A DNA stretch of 64,000 bases from Streptomyces sp. CG1 (GCF_041080625.1 NZ_CP163518.1:744001-808000); one strand, 5' to 3'. Shown: positions 46,396 to 54,560, counted from the stretch's first letter. Numbers and translations are program-made. The notes: generated by a model not told the origin, from the letters alone.

Positions 46396-46437
46396 TCCTC
46401 TTCGTCGGCCCGCCGCTCCTCTTCGTCGGCCCGCCGC
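46396..46437. repeat. Exact 21-bp tandem duplication
   Basis: A 21-bp unit beginning TCCTCTTCGTCGG and ending CCCGCCGC occurs twice with no gap (46396-46416, 46417-46437) in the leader of the alcohol dehydrogenase, 14 bases before the start codon. It moves the promoter by exactly two helical turns relative to the gene. Confidence 0.7.
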
Positions 46438-46512
46438 GGGTTCTGGCGCTCCGGCACGCGACCGGAATCGCCCCGCAGGTACAGCTTCGCCACTGGCCCG
46501 GCGCTCCCGCTT

Positions 46513-46526
46513 GGGCCGTCCGGCCC
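46513..46526. promoter_or_regulatory. Perfect DosR/OsdR-like palindrome 1
   Basis: GGGCCGTCCGGCCC: 6-bp arms GGGCCG/CGGCCC with a 2-base centre. Lies between the divergent alcohol dehydrogenase and STAS genes. Confidence 0.65.
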
Positions 46527-46566
46527 TCTCGCGCGGCCGAGGGTGCCCCGTATGGACCGGCCCCCA

Positions 46567-46580
46567 GGGCCGAACGGCCC
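46567..46580. promoter_or_regulatory. Perfect DosR/OsdR-like palindrome 2
   Basis: GGGCCGAACGGCCC: same 6-bp arms, AA centre, 54 bp from palindrome 1 and 37 bases before the STAS start. TATTGC follows at once and may be the -10 element. Confidence 0.65.
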
Positions 46581-46616
46581 TATTGCTCGGTCCTGCGTCC
46601 CCGGTTTCCTCGTGCC

Positions 46617-47006
46617 ATGTCCGAGAGCGACACGGCCGGCGTGGCGGCGGACCACACCGAACAGGACGTGGTCGTGGCCCAGCACGTGACCGACGGAACA
46701 ACCGTCGTGTCCCTGCACGGCGAGATCGACTTGCTGACCGCGCCGATCCTGTCCGAACGGCTCGATGCCCTCACCGCGTGCCACCGCCCCGACCTGGTGC
46801 TGGACCTGCGGCCGGTCACGTTCATCGACTGCGCCGGCCTCGGGGTCCTGTGCCGTGCACGCAACCGCACGCTGGCCCGGCGGGGCCGGCTGCGGCTGGT
46901 CACGGAGAGCTCGGTCTTCCGGGTCTTGCGGGTGGCGGGCCTTGGGGATGTCTTCGAGCTGCATCCACGGCTCCCCGAGCCTGAGCCGGGGGCCTCGTAC
47001 GGCTGA
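46617..47006 (+). CDS. STAS-domain (anti-sigma antagonist-like) protein
   Basis: 129 residues from ATG 46617. STAS fold with TTVVSLHGEIDLLTAPILSE and LVLDLRPVTFIDCAGLGVL. The phosphorylation loop that is normally DSSG is DCAG, so the Ser phosphorylated by anti-sigma kinases is absent; the protein would stay in its active, unphosphorylated state or no longer respond. Its promoter carries palindrome 2, placing it in the hypoxia-like regulon. No sigma or anti-sigma gene is adjacent. Confidence 0.85.
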   Translation: MSESDTAGVAADHTEQDVVVAQHVTDGTTVVSLHGEIDLLTAPILSERLDALTACHRPDLVLDLRPVTFIDCAGLGVLCRARNRTLARRGRLRLVTESSVFRVLRVAGLGDVFELHPRLPEPEPGASYG

Positions 47007-47025
47007 CGCGCGTGCAGCCGACGGG

Positions 47026-47060
47026 GAGCCGAACGGCCCGCCCGGGGGCCTGGTGGCCCC
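47026..47060 (+). promoter_or_regulatory. DosR/OsdR-like tandem boxes before the second CBS-BON gene
   Basis: GAGCCGAACGGCCC (47026-47039, one change from the perfect box) and GGGGCCTGGTGGCCCC (47045-47060, 6-bp arms) have centres 20 bp apart. They are 70-100 bases upstream of ATG 47129. Confidence 0.6.
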
Positions 47061-47128
47061 TGGCCTGTCCTTCGGCCACGGAACATGCTGAAGAGGGACC
47101 GGCCGCCACGGATCCCGTGGAGTTCACC

Positions 47129-47839
47129 ATGTACGGCGACTCGTACATCGTCAGCGATGTCATGACCCACACGGTGGCCGCCGTCGGGCGGCACACCCCC
47201 TTCGAGGAGATCGTGCGGCTGATGCAGGAGCGGCAGGTCAGCGCCCTGCCCGTGGTGCAGGGCGAGGGCCGGGTCGTCGGCGTGGTCTGCGAGGCCGACC
47301 TGCTGCTGCGCCGACCGGTCGGCCTGGCCAAGGCCGACGCCCTCGCCGAGGACCTGATGTCGTCCCCCGCCGTCACCGTCCGGGCCGACGCCACCCTTGC
47401 CGAGGCCGCACACACCATGGCGCGACAGCGAGTCAAGAGGCTGCCGGTGGTGGACGAGGCGGGGCTGCTCCGGGGCATCGTCAGCGGCGCCGATCTGCTC
47501 AAGGTCTTCCTGCGCGCGGACGACGACATCGCCGAGGAGGTCCGCCGCGAGATCGTGTCGTACCTCTTTCCACCGCCCGACTCGGCGATCCAGCTGGAGG
47601 TGCACGACGGAGTCGTGACACTCACCGGCCGGATCCGCGACACCGCCCTGGTCCCCGTGGCCGCGCTTCTGGCGCGTGCGGTGGCAGGCGTGGTGGACGT
47701 GCGGTTCGACCTCGCGCGCGACGATCACGGAGTGAGTGGGGCCGGTCGGCCCTATTCCGTACGACGCCGATGGATGGATGATCAGCTTCGTGGGCAGCTC
47801 GCAGCCTGTCCGTCCCTGGGGAACGAGAGGTCGTCATGA
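47129..47839 (+). CDS. CBS-CBS-BON protein, paralogue
   Basis: 236 residues from ATG 47129 with GGAG six bases upstream. Same order as the gene at 41890: YIVSDVMTHTVAAVGRHTPF, VVGVVCEADLLLRR, MSSPAVTVRADATLAEAAHT, LLRGIVSGADLLKVF, then BON (LFPPPDSAIQLEVHDGVVTL). After the BON domain an extra ~35 residues (GVSGAGRPYSVRRRWMDDQL) run into the response regulator with a 4-base overlap. That tail is encoded over a perfect palindromic box, so it may be a by-product of promoter sequence rather than a functional domain. Confidence 0.88.
   Translation: MYGDSYIVSDVMTHTVAAVGRHTPFEEIVRLMQERQVSALPVVQGEGRVVGVVCEADLLLRRPVGLAKADALAEDLMSSPAVTVRADATLAEAAHTMARQRVKRLPVVDEAGLLRGIVSGADLLKVFLRADDDIAEEVRREIVSYLFPPPDSAIQLEVHDGVVTLTGRIRDTALVPVAALLARAVAGVVDVRFDLARDDHGVSGAGRPYSVRRRWMDDQLRGQLAACPSLGNERSS
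47739..47752 (+). promoter_or_regulatory. Perfect palindromic box inside the CBS-BON tail
   Basis: GGGCCGGTCGGCCC has the same 6-bp arms and 2-base centre as the boxes at 46513 and 46567. It is 84-97 bases before the response-regulator start, so the regulator probably has its own autoregulated promoter. Confidence 0.6.
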
Positions 47840-48537
47840 CCGAGACACGCACCTTCACGGAGCAGCACCCGATCCGCGTGTTCCTGCTGGACGATCACGA
47901 GGTGGTACGACGCGGTCTCACGGACCTGCTCGACACCGAACCGGATATCTCGGTCGTCGGCGACGCGGACACCGCCGAGCACGCCCTCGTCCGCGGCCCC
48001 GCGCTGCGGCCCCACGTCGCCGTGCTGGACGTACGGCTGCCGGACGGGGACGGCATCTCGGTCTGCCGCGAACTGCGCAGCCGGATGCCGGAACTCGCGT
48101 GTCTGATGCTGACCTCGTTCGACGACGAGGACGCCCTGCTGGACGCCATCATGGCCGGCGCCTCGGGATATGTGCTGAAGCAGATCAAGGGCTCGGATCT
48201 CGTCTCCGCGGTACGCACCGTCGCCTCCGGCCAGTCGATGCTCGACCCCTCGACCACCGCCCGCCTGATGCGCTCGCTGCGCACCGACCCGGCGCAGGCG
48301 CCCTCGCCGCCGTCCGAACTGGCGGGCCTGTCGCCGCGGGAACGAGAGATCCTCGCGCTGATCGGGGACGGTCTCACCAACCGCGAGATCGGCACGAAGC
48401 TGTACCTGTCGGAGAAGACCGTCAAGAACCACATCTCCCGGATGCTGTCCAAACTCGGCGTCCAGCGCCGGGTCCAGGCGGCGGTCCTCGCATCCCACCT
48501 GGAACCGCAGGGCTCCGGGGGGCACGCGGACCGCTGA
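47836..48537 (+). CDS. DosR/DevR-like LuxR-family response regulator
   Basis: 233 residues, ATG overlapping the CBS-BON stop. Receiver: VFLLDDHEVVRRGLTDLLDT, phospho-Asp in VAVLDVRLPDGDGISVCREL, LMLTSFDDEDALLDAIMAGA, and Lys in SGYVLKQIKG. LuxR-type HTH: LSPREREILALIGDGLTNRE, LSEKTVKNHISRMLSKLGVQ. Wording is that of DosR/DevR/OsdR. It should be phosphorylated by the two-GAF kinase and bind the palindromes described through the cluster. Confidence 0.93.
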   Translation: MTETRTFTEQHPIRVFLLDDHEVVRRGLTDLLDTEPDISVVGDADTAEHALVRGPALRPHVAVLDVRLPDGDGISVCRELRSRMPELACLMLTSFDDEDALLDAIMAGASGYVLKQIKGSDLVSAVRTVASGQSMLDPSTTARLMRSLRTDPAQAPSPPSELAGLSPREREILALIGDGLTNREIGTKLYLSEKTVKNHISRMLSKLGVQRRVQAAVLASHLEPQGSGGHADR

Positions 48538-48545
48538 AGAGCGCC

Positions 48546-48559
48546 CGGTCCCAGGACCG
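48546..48559. repeat. Palindrome between convergent response regulator and USP genes
   Basis: CGGTCC and GGACCG with a 2-base centre, just after the response-regulator stop. May be a terminator core or a degenerate regulator box. Confidence 0.3.
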
Positions 48560-48582
48560 CACCAGGCCCTCGGGGGCTCAGG

Positions 48583-49026
48583 TCACTGCTTCTGGGCGCG
48601 CACGATCACGACCGGGCAGCTCGCATGCTGGGACACATGCTGGCTGACCGAGCCGAGCAGGGCGGCCGCGAACCCTCCCCTGCCCCTGCTGCCGACGACC
48701 AGGACCTCGGCTCCCTCGGCGGCCCGCAGCAGCACGTCGGCGGGGTTGCCGTGCACCACATGGCTGCGGACCGAGTCGGCCACGTCCACGCCGAGCACGT
48801 CGGTCAGCTCCTTCCGCATCCGCTGCCGGGTCTCCTCCTCGTCGACGTCCATGTCCACGGCGGGCGCCGACCAGCCGTACAGCCCCGGCAGCTCCCACAC
48901 CGCGACCGCCTCCACGGTGCCGCCGACGAGTCCCGCGTACCGCACGGCCCAGCGCAGGGCCTCGTACGACGACGGCGAACCGTCGACACCGACGACCACC
49001 CGACGTTCGGAGGCATCCCGTTCCAT
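48583..49026 (-). CDS. Universal stress protein, UspA type
   Basis: 147 residues from ATG 49026 (the GTG at 49035 overlaps the ribosome site). VVVGVDGSPSSYEALRWAVR at the N terminus and the ATP-binding GSRGRGGFAAALLGSVSQHV ... CPVVIVRAQ at the C terminus, so a nucleotide-binding Usp. Typical member of hypoxia or dormancy regulons. No clear palindromic box was found in its own upstream region. Confidence 0.92.
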   Translation of the reverse strand: MERDASERRVVVGVDGSPSSYEALRWAVRYAGLVGGTVEAVAVWELPGLYGWSAPAVDMDVDEEETRQRMRKELTDVLGVDVADSVRSHVVHGNPADVLLRAAEGAEVLVVGSRGRGGFAAALLGSVSQHVSQHASCPVVIVRAQKQ

Positions 49027-49176
49027 GTGTCCCACCTCTCCTACGGCTCACCCGCCCGTCGACCGACCCCCCTGTCCTTTCCACGCTGCACGCGCTCCCG
49101 CCATCCCGCCATCCCGCCGGGCAATCGCAGGCCCGGCACAGGGTGAGGACCACCTCCGCACCGGGCCGGAAAAGGG

Positions 49177-49218
49177 CGAGGGCCCTTGGCCGGCGGTGAT
49201 GCCGGCCAAGGGCCCTCG
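49177..49218 (-). terminator. Perfect 18-bp stem terminator
   Basis: Two exactly complementary 18-base arms (49177-49194 and 49201-49218) with a 6-base loop GGTGAT, 18 bases after the stop of the phosphoesterase gene. Very stable; it isolates the operon from the usp gene downstream. Confidence 0.8.
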
Positions 49219-49235
49219 ATCTGAGTCGGACTGCG

Positions 49236-51986
49236 TCAGCCGTCGTTCTCCGCGGACGGGATGTACGCGCCCGGGACGTCGTCCGGGGCGTAGATCTTCT
49301 TCTCACCGGGGTACGGCTTGGTCCAGTTGTGGGTCTCGTACCACGTGAGGTGGTTCATCTGCGCGGGGTTCGCATAGTCGGGCACGGCGTTGGTGCCGGT
49401 CAGCCGCTGCTGCGACTTCCAGGCGTTCCACTGGGCCGCGAGCGACTGCTTGTCCGCCGGCACCTTCGCCGACGGGACGACCGCCGCCTTGGAGTCCTGT
49501 GCGGCCGGGTTGTCCACGCCGCAGGAGGGCGGGGTCTTCAGGCCGTCGGTCAGCGAGGTCCGGTTGGGCAGCGCGGTGAACGGCGTGTAGTCCGGCTTCC
49601 GGCTGAACGCCCCGGTCATCGGCGTGGCCGCGCTGTCCTTCTGGTTCATCGGGTGGATCCCGAGGATCTGCTCGATGGTCCGGATCATCGTGATCTGCGA
49701 GTAGTAGTGGTCGTCGACGGTGCCGTGCTGGGCCCAGGGGCTGATGATCTGGATCGGGGCACGGTGGCCGTCGATGTGGTCGAGGCCGGCCTGGGAGTCG
49801 TCCTCGACGACGAAGATCGCCGAGTCCTTCCAGTACTTGCTGTGGGAGATCTTGTCGACGATCCGGCCGGTCGCGAGGTCGTTGTCCGCGACCTGGGCGG
49901 CCGGGCTCGCCGGACCGCCGGTGTGGTCGCTGGAGAGCCAGAACATGTTCAGGTTCGCCGGACCGTTCTTGTCGAAGTCCTGATTCCAGATCTGCTCCCG
50001 GTAGACGTCCGGGACACTGGTGTCGAACTTCGGGAAGCCGGGCACCGACACGCTGTTGAGCGACGGGATCGGCGAGGACGAGTTCAGCGGGTAGGCGGTG
50101 CCCTGTCCGGTCGCGGCCATGTTCTTGGCGTCGCAGTACAGGTTCTGCCAGCTCGCGTCCGCCGGCTTGGTCAGGAACTGCTGGAACTCGCCGAAGTCGC
50201 GCACACTGTGGCCGGCCGCCTGCGCACCGCTCCACAGGAAGCCCGACTTCTGGTGGCCGAGAGCGTCGTCCTCGGTGTCGTAGCTGCGCGCGTACTCGCC
50301 GGCGGAGGACTCGGTGTACTCGGGGTTGTCGGCCTGCATCAGCCAGTTGTGACCCTCGGCGGAGTTCGTGCCGATGTCGTAGGTGTTGTCGTACAGCCCG
50401 AACTGCTCGGCCAGCGCGTGCTGGTTCGGCGTCACGTTCTCGCCGAACTGCGTCAGCGACGGGTCGCCGTTGCCCTTCGGGATGTCGCCGTAGACCTGGT
50501 CGTAGGTCCGGTTCTCCTTGACGATGAGGAAGACGTGCTTGATCGTCGAGGGGTCGCCGATCCGCCGCGGGACCGGCACCGGCTGCGCGTGGCTCGTGCC
50601 CTGGGCCAGCCTGACCGAGCCGGGGGTCCAGCCGTTCTGCCGGAAGACTTTGGCGGTCTCGGCCCTGATGACCCGGTCGCTGGGCAGCGTGAACTGGGTC
50701 AGGCTGGACGTCGTGTCATGGGTGCCGTGGCCGGCGCTGTCGGGGCGACGGGCGTCGATACCACGGGTGTTGGAGACGACGACCTTCTTGCCCACGGCGG
50801 TGATCTCCGCGGGGAAGTAGTCCGTCGGGAGCAGGCCGACGTAGCTGACCGGTTCCTGGGGGGAGGTGTAGCGGTAGACGGCGACGGCGTTGGCACGGCC
50901 GAGCGTCACCAACAGGTGGCCGTCGTCGGTGAGCGTCACCGCGTCGGGCTCGTAGCCGACGGACGCCTCCGGCCACGGCTGGGTTGAGATGGTCTGTACG
51001 ACCTTGTTCTTGGCGGTGTTGATGACGGACACGTTGTTGTCCGCCGTGTTGGTGACGAACACCGCTCCGTGCTTGGCGTACACGGCGGTCGGGTGCAGAC
51101 CGACGTCGATGGTGCCGACGGCGGCGGACGGGTCCTTCAGGTCTATGACGCTGACCGTGCCGGTGGTGGTGGCGCCGGTCTTCGGGTTGGCCGGCACCTC
51201 GGTGCCGTAGGAGTTGATCGTGGTGTCGCCGGGCTTCGCCGGACGCCCGCCCTCGTTGCTGACGTAGAGCTTGTCGCCGACCTGGACCATGCCGCGCGGG
51301 GCGTTGCCGACGGACCAGCTCTGCTTGACGGTCCCGGTCACCGCGTCGATGGCGACCACCTTGTTCTGGCCGTTGACCGCGGAGTACACGGTGGAGCCGT
51401 CGGCCGAGAACACCGCCGCGGCCACCAGGGCGTGCTTGCTGCCGTCAGCGGGAATCTTGACGGTCGTCGGGTTGGCGAGCGTGCCGTCCGCGTTCACGGT
51501 GAACTTGGTGTAGCCGTCGGTCTGGCCGAGCCACAGCTGCTTGCCGTCGGGCGAGTACGTCGGGCCTTCCTGGCCGACGGAAGCGTTGCTGATGCGCAGG
51601 TCGTCCGCCGCGTTGGTGCCGATGCGCTGCTTGACCTGTCCGCTCTCGAGGTCCACGACGACCAGCGCCGCGTCGCCGTCGGCGACCGCGGCCGCGAGGT
51701 GGCTGCCGTCCGGACTGACCGTGGACGACATGATCTTGCCGTCGTTGAGGACGAGGCGGTTGCCGTAGGGCGAGATGTACTGGTCGCCGGCGACGACCTG
51801 GCCCTTGGCGGTGACCTGGCCGACCTGATCGGTGCCGAACTGGCGCGTGGACGCGACGGCGGTTCCGGTGGCCAGGGCGACCGTGGTGATGCATGCCGTG
51901 ACCAGCGTCGCCCTGCGGCCGACTCGTCTGCCGAACAGGTCGAAGTACTCCTTCTCGACTTGGCGGCGGCGGCGAGTTACCTGCAT
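49236..51986 (-). CDS. Secreted YVTN propeller plus phosphoesterase protein
   Basis: 916 residues. A basic N terminus and hydrophobic segment (LVTACITTVALATGTAVAS, ~28-48) export or anchor it. Residues ~60-430 hold beta-propeller repeats (STVSPDGSHLAAAV, YSPDGKQLWLG, FSADGSTVYSAV, FVTNTADNNVSVI). From ~475 a phospholipase-C/acid-phosphatase-type domain: IKHVFLIVKENRTYDQVYGD, NSAEGHNWLMQ, FVVEDDSQAGLDHIDGHRAP. Predicted phosphoric ester hydrolase at the cell surface; substrate unknown. Last gene of an operon with an ABC-2-like permease and ATPase. Confidence 0.9.
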   Translation of the reverse strand: MQVTRRRRQVEKEYFDLFGRRVGRRATLVTACITTVALATGTAVASTRQFGTDQVGQVTAKGQVVAGDQYISPYGNRLVLNDGKIMSSTVSPDGSHLAAAVADGDAALVVVDLESGQVKQRIGTNAADDLRISNASVGQEGPTYSPDGKQLWLGQTDGYTKFTVNADGTLANPTTVKIPADGSKHALVAAAVFSADGSTVYSAVNGQNKVVAIDAVTGTVKQSWSVGNAPRGMVQVGDKLYVSNEGGRPAKPGDTTINSYGTEVPANPKTGATTTGTVSVIDLKDPSAAVGTIDVGLHPTAVYAKHGAVFVTNTADNNVSVINTAKNKVVQTISTQPWPEASVGYEPDAVTLTDDGHLLVTLGRANAVAVYRYTSPQEPVSYVGLLPTDYFPAEITAVGKKVVVSNTRGIDARRPDSAGHGTHDTTSSLTQFTLPSDRVIRAETAKVFRQNGWTPGSVRLAQGTSHAQPVPVPRRIGDPSTIKHVFLIVKENRTYDQVYGDIPKGNGDPSLTQFGENVTPNQHALAEQFGLYDNTYDIGTNSAEGHNWLMQADNPEYTESSAGEYARSYDTEDDALGHQKSGFLWSGAQAAGHSVRDFGEFQQFLTKPADASWQNLYCDAKNMAATGQGTAYPLNSSSPIPSLNSVSVPGFPKFDTSVPDVYREQIWNQDFDKNGPANLNMFWLSSDHTGGPASPAAQVADNDLATGRIVDKISHSKYWKDSAIFVVEDDSQAGLDHIDGHRAPIQIISPWAQHGTVDDHYYSQITMIRTIEQILGIHPMNQKDSAATPMTGAFSRKPDYTPFTALPNRTSLTDGLKTPPSCGVDNPAAQDSKAAVVPSAKVPADKQSLAAQWNAWKSQQRLTGTNAVPDYANPAQMNHLTWYETHNWTKPYPGEKKIYAPDDVPGAYIPSAENDG

Positions 51987-51993
51987 GGAGGAG

Positions 51994-53376
51994 TCATCCC
52001 TTCGCGGTGGCGGGAAGCAGGTCGACGTTGCCGTCGAACTGCCAGAGCGGGTTCGGTGCGCCTCCGGTGGCGGTGCGCACCAGGAAGTAGCCGTTCACTT
52101 CCTTCGGTCCGTCGCCGTCGGCCACGAACCGCCCGTCTGCGGTGATGTCGAGCTGGTAGATGGCCTGTCCCGTGGCCTGGACGCCGGGCAGATGCCAGGA
52201 GACGACGCAACGCCAGTCGTTGCCCGCGCCCTCGGCGTCGTCCTTGACGTCGCCCTTGGTGCAGGCCGCCGTCGGCTTCAGCTGCGCCTCGGTGACGGCC
52301 GGGCGGTTGAGCTGTGCGGTCTGCATGCGGTACAGGTGGGCGAAGTCCTCGGCGAGCGAGGCCTGTACCTTGTCCTGCTGGATCCCGGAGCCTGTGGTCG
52401 CACCGGTCGTCGCGGCGACGACCGCGACCGTGGCGGCGACCAGCCCGGCGAGCGGCAGCAGCCCGGCGGTGGCCGCGCGGCGCGCCGATCCGTCGTCGGT
52501 CAGGTTGGTGAAGTCGCGCCGCAGGAAGAGCAGATAGGCGATCAGCGTCGCCAGCACGGCCCACACCAGGCTGACCACGATGCCGATGACGAGCGGGCCG
52601 AGCTGTGCCGGGCTGGTGAACAGGCCGTTCCAGGCGATGAACGCCCAGCTGGGCAGGGCGAGTCGTACGGCTACGGGCAGCGGCAGCATCTGGGCGACCT
52701 GCATGGCGAGCGCGACGACCGCCGGCAGCAGCAGCCCCATCGGGGACCGCCCCAGCGCGACGGACCCGAGGAGGCCGATCCCGGCGAGGGCGAGGGTCGG
52801 GGCGAGTACGCAGACCCAGGCGAGCAGGACCTTGCCGGCGGCGTCCCCCGGGGAGAGCAGATGGCCGTCGAGGCCGACGAGCGGATGGTTGCCGACCGCC
52901 AGCAGGCCGCCGGCCGTACTCGAAGCGGCCAGTCCGGCCACGAGCAGCAGAATCACGGTGAGACTCGCCAGCGCCTTCGCCGCGAAGATGCGGCGAGGCG
53001 AGCGGATCGCCACCAGCAGATGCCGCCAGGTGCCGAGCCGGTCCTCGGAGGCGAACACGTCACCGGCGACCACGGAGGTCAGCAGCGGCAGCGCCCAGGT
53101 GCCCGAGAAACCGAGGATCACCAGCGGTCCGGCCCAGCCTGTGGCGAGCATCCACCGGCCGAAGAGCGTGTCGGCCGGCAGCGTGCTCTGCTGGCTCACT
53201 CCGGCGACGAAGAGCGCCGGCGCGATCCAGCAGGCGAGTACCAGCAGGCGGATCCGCCATTGGGAGACGAGCTTGACGAGTTCGAAGCGATAGCCGCGGG
53301 CGACCGAGACACGAGGGGAGCCGGCGTTGGACGCGAGGTTGGGGGCTACGGCGGTCGCGGACACGGACGCGGTCAT
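51994..53376 (-). CDS. ABC-2-type permease with an extra extracytoplasmic domain
   Basis: 460 residues, starting within the ATPase stop (ATGA overlap). About six membrane helices in the first ~330 residues, with FELVKLVSQWRIRLLVLACW, ASEDRLGTWRHLLVAIRSPR and FAAKALASL as in ABC-2 exporters. The C-terminal ~120 residues after the last helix carry CTKGDVKDDAEGAGNDWRCV and IYQLDITADGRFVADGDGPK, a probable outward soluble domain. Exporter by family; cargo unknown. 7 bp ahead of the phosphoesterase gene. Confidence 0.85.
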   Translation of the reverse strand: MTASVSATAVAPNLASNAGSPRVSVARGYRFELVKLVSQWRIRLLVLACWIAPALFVAGVSQQSTLPADTLFGRWMLATGWAGPLVILGFSGTWALPLLTSVVAGDVFASEDRLGTWRHLLVAIRSPRRIFAAKALASLTVILLLVAGLAASSTAGGLLAVGNHPLVGLDGHLLSPGDAAGKVLLAWVCVLAPTLALAGIGLLGSVALGRSPMGLLLPAVVALAMQVAQMLPLPVAVRLALPSWAFIAWNGLFTSPAQLGPLVIGIVVSLVWAVLATLIAYLLFLRRDFTNLTDDGSARRAATAGLLPLAGLVAATVAVVAATTGATTGSGIQQDKVQASLAEDFAHLYRMQTAQLNRPAVTEAQLKPTAACTKGDVKDDAEGAGNDWRCVVSWHLPGVQATGQAIYQLDITADGRFVADGDGPKEVNGYFLVRTATGGAPNPLWQFDGNVDLLPATAKG

Positions 53377-54362
53377 CGGCCGGCCTCCTGCTGCTGAGCG
53401 TCGGTCATCTGCGGCTGGGCCTCGGTCTCCTGCTGCCGCCGCTCCGTGAGGGCCAGGAACGCGGCCTCCAGCGGGGAGACCACGGGGGCGAGTTCACGCA
53501 GCGCGAGGCCCGACCGCACCAGTCGCACCACCAGTTCGTCGAGGGCGGGCACCAGCGCCCGTACGACGAGCACCTCGGCGCCGTGGCGTCCTCCCGCGTC
53601 GTCGACGACGCGCACCTCTGGCGTTTCTGTGGCCAGCCGGCGGGCGGTCTGCGGGTCGGAGGTGACCAGCCGGTAGTCGAGTTCACGGTTCTCGGCGGCC
53701 AGCTTGCTCAGCGGACCGGAGAAGACGATCCGCCCGGTGGCGAGGATGGTGACCTCGGAACACAGTGCCTCGAGGTCGTCCATGCGGTGGCTCGACAGCA
53801 CGACGCCGGTCCCCTCAGCGGCAAGCCGCGCGAGGACCCCGTGCACATGTTTCTTGCCGGCCGGGTCGAGGCCGTTGGACGGCTCGTCGAGCACGAGCAG
53901 CCGGGGCTTGGTGAGCAGGGCGGCGGCGAGTCCGAGCCGTTGGCGCATGCCCAGGGAGAAGCCGCGGGCCCGGTCGTCGGCGACGTCGGCGAGGCCGACC
54001 TGTTCGAGCGCGTCGTCCACCCCTGCCGTACGCGCGTCCTGGCCGCGCAGCGCGGCCAGCGCGGCGAGGTTCTGCCGGGCGGTGAGCGAGGGGTAGAGCC
54101 CCGGCCCGTCCACGAACCCGGCGACACCGTCGGGGGCGGCGAACGTCCGGCCCACCGGTGAGCCGAGGATCTCCAGCCGGCCGCCGTCGGCCACGGCCAG
54201 GCCGAGCAGGAGCCCGAGGAGCGTCGTCTTGCCTGCACCGTTCGGTCCGACCAGGCCGTGGATCTGTCCTTGCGCCACGTCCAGATCGATGCCGTCGAGT
54301 GCGACGACATCGCCGAAGCACTTGGTGATCCCGCGCGCCCGGATCGCGTGGAGTGAGTCCAT
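53373..54362 (-). CDS. ABC transporter ATPase, CcmA/NatA-like
   Basis: 329 residues, GAAGGGG upstream. Walker A GPNGAGKTT, signature FSLGMRQRLGLAAAL, Walker B LLVLDEPSNGLDP, switch VVLSSHRMDDL. A C-terminal ~100-residue extension ends in a Gln-rich tail. First gene of the three-gene operon; two CCCTNAGGG-like palindromes lie just before its start. Confidence 0.9.
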   Translation of the reverse strand: MDSLHAIRARGITKCFGDVVALDGIDLDVAQGQIHGLVGPNGAGKTTLLGLLLGLAVADGGRLEILGSPVGRTFAAPDGVAGFVDGPGLYPSLTARQNLAALAALRGQDARTAGVDDALEQVGLADVADDRARGFSLGMRQRLGLAAALLTKPRLLVLDEPSNGLDPAGKKHVHGVLARLAAEGTGVVLSSHRMDDLEALCSEVTILATGRIVFSGPLSKLAAENRELDYRLVTSDPQTARRLATETPEVRVVDDAGGRHGAEVLVVRALVPALDELVVRLVRSGLALRELAPVVSPLEAAFLALTERRQQETEAQPQMTDAQQQEAGR

Positions 54363-54380
54363 GAGCCCCTTCTTTCGAAA

Positions 54381-54398
54381 CCCTCAGGGACCCTAGGG
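54381..54398. promoter_or_regulatory. Tandem palindromes before the ABC operon
   Basis: CCCTCAGGG (54381-54389) and CCCTAGGG (54391-54398) repeat with a 10-bp period, 19-36 bases upstream of the ATPase start. GCTCAGGGAAC follows at 54435-54445. Possible operator; no regulator is adjacent. Confidence 0.4.
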
Positions 54399-54544
54399 AC
54401 GGCACACAACACTCACAGCAATAGCCAGTTGAACGCTCAGGGAACGGAAGACAACAGACATCCGCCGCGCCGATAGCCGTAAGGACCCGCCAATATCCTT
54501 GCCATATAGGGAACATGACTATCCATCAGCTTTGGCGCGATCTT

Positions 54545-54560
54545 GTTCATATCCATGAAC
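54545..54560 (+). promoter_or_regulatory. Inverted repeat before the GH88 gene
   Basis: GTTCAT and ATGAAC, perfect 6-bp arms around ATCC, 90-105 bases upstream of ATG 54650 in a locally AT-richer stretch. Possible sugar-responsive operator. Confidence 0.4.

Noticed and set aside
44407..47006. Overlapping 566-codon and 786-codon ORFs in the XRE-PNPOx / alcohol dehydrogenase / STAS area
   Set aside because: Shadows of the real genes; the 786-codon frame becomes coding only from the STAS start at 46617.
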